From: Helicobacter burdigaliensis
GTDB lineage: Bacteria; Campylobacterota; Campylobacteria; Campylobacterales; Helicobacteraceae
Assembly: GCF_003670295.1 (NCBI RefSeq)
Contig: NZ_QXJG01000018.1
Location: forward strand, 1-34,636
DNA length: 34,636 nucleotides
Direction: 5' to 3'
Below, one piece after another: positions 8,366 to 17,550 of the stretch (the stretch's first letter is position 1; each line of letters opens with the position of its first letter). The position numbers and the translations under genes were made by a program. Under the pieces are notes generated by a model that ran no database searches, was not told the origin of the DNA, and saw only the letters and a list, made by a program, of their open reading frames with translations.

Positions 8366-9789
8366 TGGATTTAAATGTAGAAAAATACTTAAAAGAACAT
8401 GAAAATAAAGAGCTTTGCAGGTTTATTACTTGCGGTAGTGTAGATGATGGAAAATCCACTCTTATAGGTAGAATGCTTTATGATTCTAAAATGCTTTTTG
8501 AAGATCAATTAAATGCTTTGCAAAAAGATAGTAAAAAAATAGGCACTAGAGGAGAAAAGCTGGATTTTGCACTTTTAGTAGATGGACTTGAAAGTGAAAG
8601 AGAGCAAGGAATTACGATAGATGTGGCTTATCGCTTCTTCACTAGCAAAAAAAGAAAATTCATTATAGCAGACACTCCAGGGCATGAGCAATACACTAGA
8701 AATATGGCAACAGGTGCTAGCACAGCAGACATTGCTATAATTTTAATAGATGCTAGAAAGGGGGTTTTAACCCAAACTAAAAGACATTCTTATATTGCAA
8801 GTTTATTGGGAATTAGACAATTTATCATTGCGGTAAATAAAATGGATTTAGTGGATTTTAAGCAAGATGTTTTTGAAGCAATTTGTAAGGATTATCAAAA
8901 AATTATTCCTTATTTGCAAAATTCACAAGATATTAATTTTAATTTTGTGCCCATATGTGCAGTAGATGGAGATAATATCACTTTTAGGAGCGCTAATACT
9001 CCTTGGTATAGTGGAAAAACCCTATCAGAGCTTTTAGATACTTTGCCTATTATTAGCACAAATACTAATGAGTTTATTATGAGTGTGCAGTATGTCAATC
9101 GTCCGCATTTAAATTTTAGGGGGTTTTGTGGAAATATTGCAAGTGGGAGTGTGAAGGTGGATGATGAAATTGTGGTTTTACCTTCATTAAAAATAAGTAA
9201 AATAAAGGAAATTATCACACCAGATATAAAAAATTTAAAAGCGTTAAATAAAGATGAAAAAGCACAAAGTGCTAAAAATGCAAGTTTCCCAAGTGCCATT
9301 ACGCTAACTTTGCAAGATGAGATAGATATTTCAAGAGGAGATGTTATTGCTTCTAAAAGTGCAAATATAGAAATCTCAAATGCTTTTAAAGCTATGATTG
9401 TGTGGATGAGTGAAAAAAGCTTAAAATTAAATGAAAATTATTTGATTAAAATTGCAAATTTAAGCACGAGTGTTATTTTAAGCAAAATTGATTTTAAAAA
9501 GGATATTAACACCTTTGAAGAATCTCAAAGTGATGCATTAGGACTTAATGATATTGCCAAATGCACCTTAAAGCTTAGTAAAAAAGTAGCCCTAAAAGCT
9601 TATAGGGAAAATAAAACTTTAGGTAGCTTTATAATTATAGACAAATATTCTAATGAAACCCTTGCAGCAGGTATGGTAGAAGAAATTTTAGAAAATGAAG
9701 AAAATACTAGAAATTATACCCAAGCAGAAATTGAACTCAATGCTTATATAAGAAAAAACTATCCTGAATGGGAGTGTAAAACAATATGA
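8365..9789 (+). CDS. cysN: Sulfate adenylyltransferase subunit 1 (GTPase)
   Basis: CysN is the regulatory GTPase of ATP sulfurylase, coupling GTP hydrolysis to APS formation by CysD. EF-Tu-like motifs are present: P-loop GSVDDGKST (residues 24-32), DTPGHEQYTRNM near 103 and NKMD near 158. The 474-residue length corresponds to CysN alone, without the fused APS kinase domain found in CysNC/NodQ; a separate cysC lies 1.7 kb downstream. The C-terminal beta-barrel part is less conserved but complete. Its TGA overlaps the ATG of the permease (ATGA). Confidence 0.97.
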   Translation: MDLNVEKYLKEHENKELCRFITCGSVDDGKSTLIGRMLYDSKMLFEDQLNALQKDSKKIGTRGEKLDFALLVDGLESEREQGITIDVAYRFFTSKKRKFIIADTPGHEQYTRNMATGASTADIAIILIDARKGVLTQTKRHSYIASLLGIRQFIIAVNKMDLVDFKQDVFEAICKDYQKIIPYLQNSQDINFNFVPICAVDGDNITFRSANTPWYSGKTLSELLDTLPIISTNTNEFIMSVQYVNRPHLNFRGFCGNIASGSVKVDDEIVVLPSLKISKIKEIITPDIKNLKALNKDEKAQSAKNASFPSAITLTLQDEIDISRGDVIASKSANIEISNAFKAMIVWMSEKSLKLNENYLIKIANLSTSVILSKIDFKKDINTFEESQSDALGLNDIAKCTLKLSKKVALKAYRENKTLGSFIIIDKYSNETLAAGMVEEILENEENTRNYTQAEIELNAYIRKNYPEWECKTI

Positions 9790-11501
9790 AAATCATTGTA
9801 GCATTAAGTATTTTAGTTCTATTAGCCTTACTTGTTAGTGGAAAGGTTAGGGCTTCTTTGCTGTTTTTAGGGGTTGCTTTGTTGTATTATCTTTTAGGAT
9901 ATTTGGATTTAAAGACTTTTCTTGGAGCATATACAAGCGATTCTTTGGTGGTTTTAGTGCTTTTATTGCTCGTGTCTGTTGTGATAGAAAAAAGTGTATT
10001 TATGGGATATATTTCAAAATTTATCATTAGCAAAAATTATTATTTTTCACTTTTTAGGCTAGGGATTATTGTGAGTGCAATTTCTGCATTTTTAAACAAT
10101 ACTGCCGTAGTTGCAAGCTTTATGAGTTTAATCAAAAACAATAAATTCCAAACTCCCTCACGCCTTTTAATCCCGCTTTCTTATTTTTCTATAGTCGGTG
10201 GGACAATGACGCTAATAGGAACTTCTACAAATTTGATTGTAAATTCTTTTGTAGTGCAGAATGGGTTAGAAAGTCTTAAGATTTTTGATTTTTTTGCAGT
10301 TGGAATTTGCATAAGCTTGGGTGTGCTTGTGGTTTTGATGTTTTTTAGTTTTTTATTGCCTAGCTATGAAGATAAAGAGAAAGAAGTTAAAGATTATCTA
10401 ATAAGTGCTGAAGTTTTAGATGATAGCCCATTAATCGGCAAAAGCATTGAAAAAAATGGTTTAAGAAAGTTAGAATATTTATTTTTAATAGAAATAGAAA
10501 GAGAAGGGATGAGTATCTCTCCTGTGGGATCTAGTGAGATTATTTGCAAGGGGGATAAATTAGTTTTTAGCGGGGATGTAGCCCATTTAGAAATTTTAAA
10601 GGAATTTAAAGGGTTAGAAGTAGGCAAACAAGATGTTAAAATGCAAGATTTAGAGTTAATAGATGTTGTGATTAGTCCAGAATCAAATTTGATAGGCAAA
10701 AGCGTAAAGGAAGTTAATTTTAGAACTAAATTTGATGCAGGGATTATTGCTTTAAAAAAGGGCTCACAAAATATCTCTAAAATTGGTAAAAGTATTTTAA
10801 ATACAGGAGATAGGTTGATTTTAAGTGTAGGAAAGGACTTTAAAACTAGAGAAAATATTTTAAAAAATTTTTATATTATCTCAAACATTGATAAATTTAA
10901 AAAATTAAATAAATTGCAAAGCTTATTTGTGGTGTTAGGATTTTTAGGAATTATTGCTTTATCGGCTTTGGGTGTGTTTTCTTTACTTAAAGCATTGATT
11001 GTGTTTTTATTATTTTTACTCATGCTAAAATTTGTCAAATTTGACGAACTAAAAAGGCGTTTTCCTTTAGAAATTTTTATCATTGTAGGTTCTTCACTTG
11101 CTATTACTAAAGTTTTAATAGATAGTGGTTTGGCTAAAGATTTTGCCACTCTTATTATAGGTGTTTTTGGAGAATATGGGGTATATGGAAGCTTTGTGGG
11201 GATTTATCTTTTAACCTTGCTTTTAACAGAAATGATTACAAACAACGCTGCAGCTGCCCTTGCTTTTCCCATAGGATTTGCCACTGCACAGAGCTTAGGA
11301 GTTAGTCCTATGCCCTTTATTTTTGCGGTAGCTTATGGGGCAAGTTGTGGCTTTATGATGCCACATGGCTATCAAACACATTTAATGGTAAGCTCTATGT
11401 GTGGTTATAAGACAACAGACTTTGTGAAAATCGGTTTTGTGGTATCTTTGACTTATTCATTGATAGTTTTATCAGTTACTCCGATATTTTTTAAATTTTA
11501 A
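9786..11501 (+). CDS. SLC13-family anion permease with two RCK_C (TrkA_C) domains, probable sulfate importer
   Basis: 571 residues. The N-terminal membrane segments include [14 protein letters not shown] and [19 protein letters not shown], and the C-terminal half has [17 protein letters not shown], the paired SNT-like hairpins of the DASS/SLC13 fold. Between the halves, about residues 195-365, lie two RCK_C-like domains ([16 protein letters not shown] and [13 protein letters not shown]). This architecture is known in sulfate/anion transporters of bacteria and algae. Its start overlaps the cysN stop, and cysC follows after 8 bases, so sulfate uptake is the natural inference; other dianions cannot be excluded. 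It sits in the inner membrane. Confidence 0.88.
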   Translation: MKIIVALSILVLLALLVSGKVRASLLFLGVALLYYLLGYLDLKTFLGAYTSDSLVVLVLLLLVSVVIEKSVFMGYISKFIISKNYYFSLFRLGIIVSAISAFLNNTAVVASFMSLIKNNKFQTPSRLLIPLSYFSIVGGTMTLIGTSTNLIVNSFVVQNGLESLKIFDFFAVGICISLGVLVVLMFFSFLLPSYEDKEKEVKDYLISAEVLDDSPLIGKSIEKNGLRKLEYLFLIEIEREGMSISPVGSSEIICKGDKLVFSGDVAHLEILKEFKGLEVGKQDVKMQDLELIDVVISPESNLIGKSVKEVNFRTKFDAGIIALKKGSQNISKIGKSILNTGDRLILSVGKDFKTRENILKNFYIISNIDKFKKLNKLQSLFVVLGFLGIIALSALGVFSLLKALIVFLLFLLMLKFVKFDELKRRFPLEIFIIVGSSLAITKVLIDSGLAKDFATLIIGVFGEYGVYGSFVGIYLLTLLLTEMITNNAAAALAFPIGFATAQSLGVSPMPFIFAVAYGASCGFMMPHGYQTHLMVSSMCGYKTTDFVKIGFVVSLTYSLIVLSVTPIFFKF

Positions 11502-11509
11502 GGATTAAA

Positions 11510-12106
11510 ATGGATAAAAATTTAACTTGGCACGCTACGAAAGTCACTCAACAAGAAAGATCTAAGCTAAAGGGGCAAAAGCCGTGTGTGTTGTGGCTAA
11601 CAGGACTTAGCGGAAGCGGTAAATCTACTCTAGCAAATGCACTAGAGCAAAGATTATTTTCTATGGGTTATCATACTTATCTTTTAGATGGGGACAATGT
11701 GCGTCATGGGCTTAATAAAGATTTGGGTTTTGATGAGGATTCAAGAGTAGAGAACATAAGGCGTATAGGGGAAGTTTGCAAGCTCTTTGTGGATGCTGGA
11801 CTTATTGTGCTTTGTGCTTTTATTTCTCCTTTTGAGAGGGAAAGAAAAATGGTAAGAGATCTTTTTGAAAAAGAAGAGTTCATAGAGGTATTTGTCGATA
11901 CACCTTTAGAGCTTTGCGAAAAAAGAGATCCCAAAGGGCTTTATAAAAAGGCTAGAAATGGAGAGATTAAAAATTTCACGGGCATAGATAGCCCTTATGA
12001 GACACCAGAAAATCCGGAAATTCACATAATTTCAGCGGATTTAGAGGAAAATGTGGATATGATTTTAAGACTTTTGAGTGAGAAATTGGAGTTTAGAAAT
12101 AGATGA
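11510..12106 (+). CDS. cysC: Adenylylsulfate (APS) kinase
   Basis: CysC phosphorylates APS at the 3' position to give PAPS, the universal sulfate donor. The 198 residues carry the Walker A motif GLSGSGKST (32-40), [16 protein letters not shown] (59-74), ENIRRIGEV, and the family segment [21 protein letters not shown] followed by [14 protein letters not shown] precedes the ATG. The stop overlaps the start of the next sulfotransferase (ATGA at 12103-12106), so PAPS synthesis and PAPS use are translationally coupled. This is the strongest contextual evidence that the operon exists for sulfation. Confidence 0.97.
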   Translation: MDKNLTWHATKVTQQERSKLKGQKPCVLWLTGLSGSGKSTLANALEQRLFSMGYHTYLLDGDNVRHGLNKDLGFDEDSRVENIRRIGEVCKLFVDAGLIVLCAFISPFERERKMVRDLFEKEEFIEVFVDTPLELCEKRDPKGLYKKARNGEIKNFTGIDSPYETPENPEIHIISADLEENVDMILRLLSEKLEFRNR

Positions 12107-12411
12107 CAGCTTATGTGCATATAGGGACGCCGAAAACAGGGACAACAACGATACAAAAATTTTTAGAATTAAATTATAATAACTTATTAGATAATAATTA
12201 TTTATTCCCTCTAACAGCAAGAAATTGTGGTCAACATTTTCCGCTTTTAAGGTTGTGTTTTGGCAATAAAAAAGAATTATGTGTGCATTCTTCACTTGAG
12301 AGAATTCTTGAAACAAATGAAGTAATAGACAAACTATCATTAGTAATTATAAAGAAGAAATTCAAAAAAACAATGTTGATAATATTGTTTTTAGCTCGGA
12401 ATGTTTTGTAA
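12103..12411 (+). pseudogene. PAPS-dependent sulfotransferase 2, 5' fragment (frameshifted)
   Basis: The first 102 codons start [20 protein letters not shown], near-identical to the start of the sulfotransferase at 5353 and carrying the PAPS 5'-phosphosulfate loop TPKTGTTT. After about position 12340 the frame becomes nonsense and stops at 12411. The continuation is in the +2 frame (open from 12321): NYKEEIQKNNVDNIVFSSECF, which matches FSSEGF of the paralogue. One inserted A in TTAGTAAT near 12340 would restore one frame. This is not a G tract, so it is a true mutation, a sequencing error, or an unusual frameshift site. Confidence 0.75.
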
Positions 12412-12599
12412 AAGATATAGAATGTTATGAAGAACTAAATATTTTAAAAGAGATTTTAAAAAAGATTGAAATCAAAAAGATAAAAATTATTATCTATTTA
12501 AGAGAACAGGTAAATTTTATTTCTTCTTGGCATTCTCAGGATATAAAACACGGTGGATATAGGAATGATTATGTAAAAAATGTAACAAGTTGGACATGT

Positions 12600-13751
12600 T
12601 TGGAAAAACAATGTAATTATCAAGATATAATAGAGAAATATTTAAAGATTTTTGGCAAAGAAAATTTAATTGTAAGACTTTTTGATAAAAATGAATTCAA
12701 AGAGGGAGATTTGCTAAAAGATTTTGTGGATGCTATTGGATTAGAATGGAGTGATAATTTTATAATTCCAGATGCGGAAAATGAGAGTTTGGATTTAATG
12801 GGCATGGAATTACTAAAGGGGTTAAATAGAGTGATACCAAGATTTTTAAGCAATTATAATTTGGATCCAAGTAGAATTGAAATTCAGGAGACTATTCAAA
12901 AAGTTTTTGTAGGTACTAATAATGAAGAAATGAAATTTAAAATGCCTTTATGTTCAGTGAAATTTCTTGTAGACTATTTTGAAGAATCTAATGAATGGGT
13001 AAGAAAAGAATTTTTTCCTCATAAAGAAAGATTGTTTCCTAAAAAAGATTTAACTAATTATAAAGAAAATTATGAACTCAAAGAAATGAAACCAGAGTAT
13101 TGGGATAGAATTGCTGAATTTATAGCTGATATTGTTAAAACAAAAAATCAAAATATCACAGATAAAACTAATATTATTCAAAATAAAGATAAGGTTATTA
13201 CTAAGCAAACAACTCAAATAGAATCCCTGCAAACAACTATAAAAGAAAAAGACCAAATTATAGATTCTAATATCAATCAAATTAATCAATTGCAAAATGA
13301 TATACAAGAAAAATCAACTCAACTCAATCAAATTCAATCACTAAACAAAACTTTATCTTTCCAAACCAAATATGGCACAGCCACACAAAGAATCAAAAAC
13401 CAACTCTCTTATAAACTAGGACAAGCTATGATAAGTAATTCTAAATCTTTACTAGGATATATAAGAATGCCCTATGTCTTATCCTATATAAAAGAAACCC
13501 ACCAAAAAGAACAAGAACTCTGTAAACAAAGCATAGCACAAAACCCAAATCTAAAACTACCCCCACTAGAATCCTATGAAGATTATAAAGAAGCAATAAA
13601 AATTAAAAACCATCTAACCTACAAACTAGGAGCAGCACTTATAAAGGCAAATAATGTGCGGGGGGGGGGGGCGATATTTGCATATATTGGCTTCCTAAAA
13701 GAAGTGCGTAGGTTGAAAAGGGAGTATAGGGAAAAGCAGAAAAATAAATAA
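12600..13751 (+). pseudogene. PAPS-dependent sulfotransferase 2, 3' fragment
   Basis: This continues the gene begun at 12103; the frame is really open from 12321, and the TTG at 12600 is only a formal start. Upstream of it the frame reads KIKIIIYLREQVNFISSWHSQ, the second PAPS-binding region. FGKENLIVRLFDKNEF and YFEESNEWVRKEFFPHKERLF match the paralogue closely. A coiled-coil-like K/Q/N-rich stretch spans about residues 180-270, then two IKNxLxYKLGxAxI modules, the second containing the 12-G tract. The tail ends in FLKEVRRLKREY and stops at 13751. The full gene would encode about 549 residues, similar to the 533 of the first copy. Confidence 0.75.
13660..13671 (+). repeat. Phase-variation tract, 12 G, in sulfotransferase 2
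   Basis: Twelve G near the 3' end, read as Arg-Gly-Gly-Gly-Ala in the present frame, which leads into the basic tail FLKEVRRLKREY. Length changes would replace only the last 25-30 residues, so the switch alters the tail rather than the catalytic domain. Confidence 0.85.
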
Positions 13752-13841
13752 TGTATTTTTTTGTTTAATTGTTTAAGAGAATTGATTTTTGGATAGAATT
13801 TTATAAAAATGCAATTTATTTAAAAGTCAGCAAATCTTTTC

Positions 13842-13847
13842 TATAAT
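13842..13847 (+). promoter_or_regulatory. Probable -10 box of gmhA
   Basis: TATAAT 30 bases before the chosen gmhA start; transcription would begin near 13854. This argues against using the upstream ATG at 13854. Confidence 0.5.
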
Positions 13848-13871
13848 GATAGAATGAATAGGAGTAAGATT

Positions 13872-14465
13872 ATGCAAAATTTAGAAAACTACATCAAAAA
13901 CCAAATCCAAGATTCTATTGAAACAAAAACAAAAATTTTAAATGATGATAATTTAGTAGAGCTTATCAAAAAAGCTTCACTAGAAGTCATAAAAGCTTAT
14001 AAAAATGGTAACAAAACTTTACTAGCAGGAAATGGCGGAAGCGCAGCTGATGCACAACACATCGCAGGAGAATTTGTAAGTAGATTTTATTTTGATAGAC
14101 CAGGTATCCCAAGTATTGCTTTAAGCACAGACACTAGCATACTTACAGCCATAGGAAATGATTATGGTTATGAAAATTTATTTTCTAGACAAGTGCAAGC
14201 ACAAGGCGTTAAAGGTGATGTTTTTATAGGAATTTCAACCAGTGGAAATAGCAAAAATATCATCAAAGCCTTAGAAATTTGCAAAGAAAAAGGAATTTTT
14301 AGCATAGGCTTAAGCGGATCTAGTGGTGGGGCTATGAATGAGCTTTGTGATATTTGCATCAAAGTTCCTAGTTCTTGCACTCCTAGAATCCAAGAATCGC
14401 ATATTGTTATTGGACATATTATTTGTGCTATTGTTGAAGAAGAGCTTTTTGGGAAAGGGTTTTAA
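13872..14465 (+). CDS. gmhA: Sedoheptulose-7-phosphate isomerase
   Basis: GmhA converts sedoheptulose-7-phosphate to D-glycero-manno-heptose-7-phosphate, the first step to the heptoses of LPS core or of GDP-heptose-derived capsule sugars. The 197-residue SIS-domain protein has GNGGSAADAQHIAGEF near residue 53, STDTSILTAIGND, and GISTSGNSKNIIKAL; the terminal ESHIVIGHIICAIVE is typical. The ATG at 13872 is preferred over 13854 because AGGAG lies 7 bases before it and the -10 box sits at 13842. No other heptose gene is in the window, so partners must be elsewhere. It ends the glycan region. Confidence 0.93.
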   Translation: MQNLENYIKNQIQDSIETKTKILNDDNLVELIKKASLEVIKAYKNGNKTLLAGNGGSAADAQHIAGEFVSRFYFDRPGIPSIALSTDTSILTAIGNDYGYENLFSRQVQAQGVKGDVFIGISTSGNSKNIIKALEICKEKGIFSIGLSGSSGGAMNELCDICIKVPSSCTPRIQESHIVIGHIICAIVEEELFGKGF

Positions 14466-15057
14466 GATAAAGACAATCTCTTTTTAGAGGTAAAGTTGTG
14501 TTTGCAAGGGTATGCATGATATAATTGCTTGAAATCTTGGATTAATATAATAAGTATGCTCCCCTTGCATTGCTATACTTTGTATTTGTTTATCACATAA
14601 TGCTATGAGTTGCTTTGTATTTTTAAGCAACAAAGTCATCTAAAAAGATTAGTATATAAACCTAAGAACTATTATTGTTATGAGATTTATACAAGTAAAG
14701 CGTTATCTACAAGCAATAGTGAAGTGTAAAACCGCTCGTTAGATTCCAAAACATATGATTTGACTTTATAAAAAACTTTTAAAAATGATATTTGCTAAAA
14801 TTTGTTATGATTTTTGTGTTTTAAAATCTTATTAAGTCCATAGATTGCGATATTCCTCCACGCTTTATGCATTGTTATAAAGGGAAGGGGTTAAAACTTG
14901 CTAAATTTTTGCGGTGATAAGCGGTAAAATTGTGGGCAATGCTTTAATTGTAACTTCAAGGGAAAGAATAAATTTTTAAGCACTTGCTTTTAGCAACAAT
15001 ATGAATTAAAGCTAGTTTGTTTATGAAAGCTAAGTTTTTTGATTTTTTTAAGGGTAG
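14466..15057. other. 592-base gap without a gene
   Basis: No coding frame is convincing here. There is an orphan TATAAT at 14520-14525 flanked by the inverted repeat TGCAAGGG (14503-14510) / CCCTTGCA (14562-14569), and a 7-bp hairpin GTTGCTT/AAGCAAC (14609-14631). The rest is plain AT-rich sequence between convergent gmhA and flhX. Confidence 0.6.
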
Positions 15058-15330
15058 CTATTTACTAGCTTGTGCTTTTGCTTCAGTTTTATAAAGCCAT
15101 ATAAACACCTCCACCACTGCTTTATAAAGCTCAGGCGGTATTTCTTCATCAATTTCTAAATGGATAAGTGAATCCACTAACGCCTTGCTTTGAAAAAGAG
15201 GTATATCAAACTCTTTTGCTTTTTCTATAATGCGTTCTGCAAGCAAGCCTTCCCCTTTAGCTAGGACTTTTGGGGCGCGTTGTTTGTTTTGCTCATAGGC
15301 TAGGGCGACGGCTTTTTGTGTAGGTTTCAT
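15058..15330 (-). CDS. flhX: FlhB C-terminal homologue (FlhX), flagellar export-related
   Basis: 90 residues that align with only the cytoplasmic C-terminal part of the flagellar export switch FlhB. MKPTQKAVALAYEQ corresponds to the region right after the autocleavage site (PTH in FlhB), and APKVLAKGEGLLAERIIEKA plus IPPELYKAVVEVFIWLYK follow as in FlhB/EscU/YscU. It has no membrane domain. Stand-alone proteins of this kind in H. pylori can replace the cleaved C-terminal part of FlhB. The start overlaps the riboflavin synthase stop by one base, so the two genes form a minus-strand operon. Confidence 0.88.
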   Translation of the reverse strand: MKPTQKAVALAYEQNKQRAPKVLAKGEGLLAERIIEKAKEFDIPLFQSKALVDSLIHLEIDEEIPPELYKAVVEVFIWLYKTEAKAQASK

Positions 15331-15944
15331 TAGTAGCTTCCTAAGATTTTATCTATGCTTTCCCAGCTTAACTTATTTTTATTTTTGTTGTCTAGAAAGT
15401 GTTTTAGCATTCTTGCAAACATATCAGTTTCTATATTTACTTGCATACCTTCTTGATAGCGAGCAAAAAGCGTTTGTTTTAGGGTGTGGGGAATAATTGT
15501 GAGACGGATTTTATCTTCTAAAACTTCATTGATGGTTAGGCTAACTCCATTGATTGCTATGCTACCTTTTGGAATGCAAAGTTCTAAAAGCTCACTATTT
15601 AAGCTTATATAAAAGTCAGTGCCAATACTATGGGGTATAATTTTGCTAATTATCCCAATTCCATCAATATGTCCTTGCACGATGTGCCCATCCAGTCTAT
15701 CGCTAAGGGTTAGGGCAGGTTCAATATGCACTAAATTTTTGTAAGTTTCTATGGCAATTTTGTTTTGTGTTTCTTCGCTTAGCTCTAGGCTAAACCCCTT
15801 TGTATAAATCTCCACTGCAGTTAGACAAGCACCATTTACAGCGATACTATCGCCAATTTTAGGTTTATAATATGCCTTTAGGACAAGGAGATTATTTTGC
15901 AAGGATTGCACTTTGGCAAACTCTCTTATTAAGCCCGTAAACAT
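15330..15944 (-). CDS. ribE: Riboflavin synthase, alpha subunit
   Basis: Dismutates two 6,7-dimethyl-8-ribityllumazine molecules to riboflavin. The 204 residues contain the expected duplicated lumazine-binding barrels: first MFTGLIREF, GDSIAVNGACLTAVE and VQGHIDGIG, then KGSIAINGVSLTINEV. I chose the ATG at 15944, giving the canonical MFTGLI start; a TTG one codon upstream is also possible. AAGGA lies before it. It is divergent from tatD with a 67-base shared promoter region and is followed by flhX. I recall the same tatD, ribE, flhB-homologue neighbourhood from H. pylori. Confidence 0.95.
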   Translation of the reverse strand: MFTGLIREFAKVQSLQNNLLVLKAYYKPKIGDSIAVNGACLTAVEIYTKGFSLELSEETQNKIAIETYKNLVHIEPALTLSDRLDGHIVQGHIDGIGIISKIIPHSIGTDFYISLNSELLELCIPKGSIAINGVSLTINEVLEDKIRLTIIPHTLKQTLFARYQEGMQVNIETDMFARMLKHFLDNKNKNKLSWESIDKILGSY

Positions 15945-16011
15945 CAAAAATCCTTAGCTTTTTAAGATAATTTAGGTATGATTTTAGCATAAAATTATTT
16001 AAGGAAAGAAA

Positions 16012-16809
16012 ATGGAGCTTTGTGATACACATTGTCATTTAGATGATTTAGTTTTTAAAGAAGATTTTGATTTGATGATAAAGCGTGCAAAAGAGCAGGG
16101 GATTACGCGTTTTATTATCCCAGCAGCTCATCCACAAGATTTGCAAAGAGCCAAAGAGTTATCCCATAAATATGAAGAAATTTATTTTGCGAGTGGATTG
16201 CACCCAAATTATGCACATTTATATGATGAGGAGTTTTTAGAAAGTTTTGTGAGTGATGAAAAATGCGTGGCTATTGGAGAGTGTGGGCTGGATTATTATA
16301 GAATAGATGAGGCTTTAGAAGAGATGGGATTAGATTCTAAAGAAGAGCTTAAAAATGTGCAAAAAAGGGCATTTGTCGCACAAATTAAACTTGCTATTAA
16401 ATACAAGCTCCCCTTAATCGTGCATATTAGAGAGGCAAGCAATGATAGCTTGGAGATTTTAAGCGAGTATGCTAAGGATTTAAATGGAGGAGTTTTGCAT
16501 TGCTTTAATGCAGATTCACAGCTTCTTTCATTGGCAAAGCACCGCTTTTTTTATGGGATTGGAGGGGTTTTAACCTTTAAAAATGCTAGAAAACTTGTAG
16601 AAGTTTTACCTAAAATCCCTCTAAATGCCATGCTTTTAGAGACGGATGCACCCTATCTCACTCCACACCCTTTTAGAGGCAGCAGGAATGAGCCTAGCTA
16701 TATTCCTTTGGTTTTGGAAAAAATGAGCGAGATTTTAGGAGTCTCTAAAGAAGAGCTAAAGAAGCAAATTATTAGTAACACAAAAGAGCTTTTTAAAAAG
16801 GTTGGCTAG
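16012..16809 (+). CDS. tatD: TatD-family metal-dependent hydrolase (DNase)
   Basis: 265 residues of a TIM-barrel amidohydrolase-type nuclease. Metal ligands are visible in DTHCHLDD (residues 4-11), GECGLDYY near 86, HIREAS near 141, LHCFNAD near 163 and LETDAPYLTPHPFRG near 208. Members act as 3'-5' exonucleases or D-aminoacyl/RNA-processing hydrolases; the precise role here is unknown. AAGGAAAG precedes the ATG. The gene converges with the decayed minus-strand Sel1-like gene, whose original end appears to overlap the tatD stop. Confidence 0.93.
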   Translation: MELCDTHCHLDDLVFKEDFDLMIKRAKEQGITRFIIPAAHPQDLQRAKELSHKYEEIYFASGLHPNYAHLYDEEFLESFVSDEKCVAIGECGLDYYRIDEALEEMGLDSKEELKNVQKRAFVAQIKLAIKYKLPLIVHIREASNDSLEILSEYAKDLNGGVLHCFNADSQLLSLAKHRFFYGIGGVLTFKNARKLVEVLPKIPLNAMLLETDAPYLTPHPFRGSRNEPSYIPLVLEKMSEILGVSKEELKKQIISNTKELFKKVG

Positions 16810-16836
16810 AAAAGGAAAGCTCTTCAATGTAGTGTT

Positions 16837-17550
16837 CTATGTCTCTAGCATAGGTGCATGATTTTGTGTCATAGGAAAATTGCCTTTTGCACTTAGTGTT
16901 GTAGCTTTGCAGAGAAATTTGCAAAAGATAGATTTTAGATTTTTATCTTTAATGTTTTTAGGTAGGGAATAGTAGCAATAATCATAATATCCTGCTTTGC
17001 AAGATTTTAAAAAAAGCTCATAGGCTAAAGTGGGATTATCATTTATTTCTATAAAGGCTTGTGCAAAGCAAAATTTTTCATTTTTCTTGCATGCTTTAGT
17101 GCTTGGTTCTCTTGCTTTTTGTAAGTCTTGTTTAATCCCTATTTCCTCTGCTTTAAAATACAGATAGCCAAGTCCTCCGCACATCTCTATAATACCTAAA
17201 TCACAATTTTCTTTCACAAAAGCAAAGGCAGCCTTTTTATCTTTTGTAAGGAGAACTGAAGTTTGGTGAAATAATACGTTGGGGACTTTTTGAAGGATAA
17301 AATTGTCTAAATTTGTTTGAAAGGTTTTTGTATCAATGTTTTTAAGCTCAAAATATAAATCATTTAAATTAAAGCAAAATGGAAGATATTTAAGATTGCA
17401 GGCTTTTTTATAAAGAATATAAGCAAAATCTATATTATAATCTAAACGCACTCCAGATATAAATTCATAGGCTAATGCGTTACAATCTTTGACATTATTG
17501 TTTAGGCAGGACTTTTGAAGCTTTTTTAGTGAAATTGAAAAACTCTTCAC
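16837..17550 (-). pseudogene. Sel1/Hcp-like repeat protein, main fragment (frameshifted at both ends)
   Basis: 237 codons rich in paired cysteines with units such as AYILYKKACNLKYLPFCFNL, LGIIEMCGGLGYLYFKAEEI, QDLQKAREPSTKACKKNEKFC and LAYELFLKSCKAGYYDYC, the pattern of Helicobacter cysteine-rich Sel1-type repeat proteins (Hcp). The formal start MKSFSISLKK is out of register; the true N-terminus is the ORF at 17495-17677. At the 3' end, near 16920, another frame reads YNTKCKRQFSYDTKSCTYAR and runs to a stop at 16793, apparently the real C-terminus. With two frameshifts this is probably a pseudogene, unless they are sequencing errors. Confidence 0.7.

Noticed and set aside
8910-9299. Minus-strand ORF of 129 codons within cysN
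   Set aside because: It lies wholly inside a clear CysN reading frame, with no motif or ribosome binding site of its own.
13854-13871. Upstream ATG for gmhA
   Set aside because: It lies at the predicted transcription start behind TATAAT 13842-13847, while AGGAG fits the ATG at 13872.
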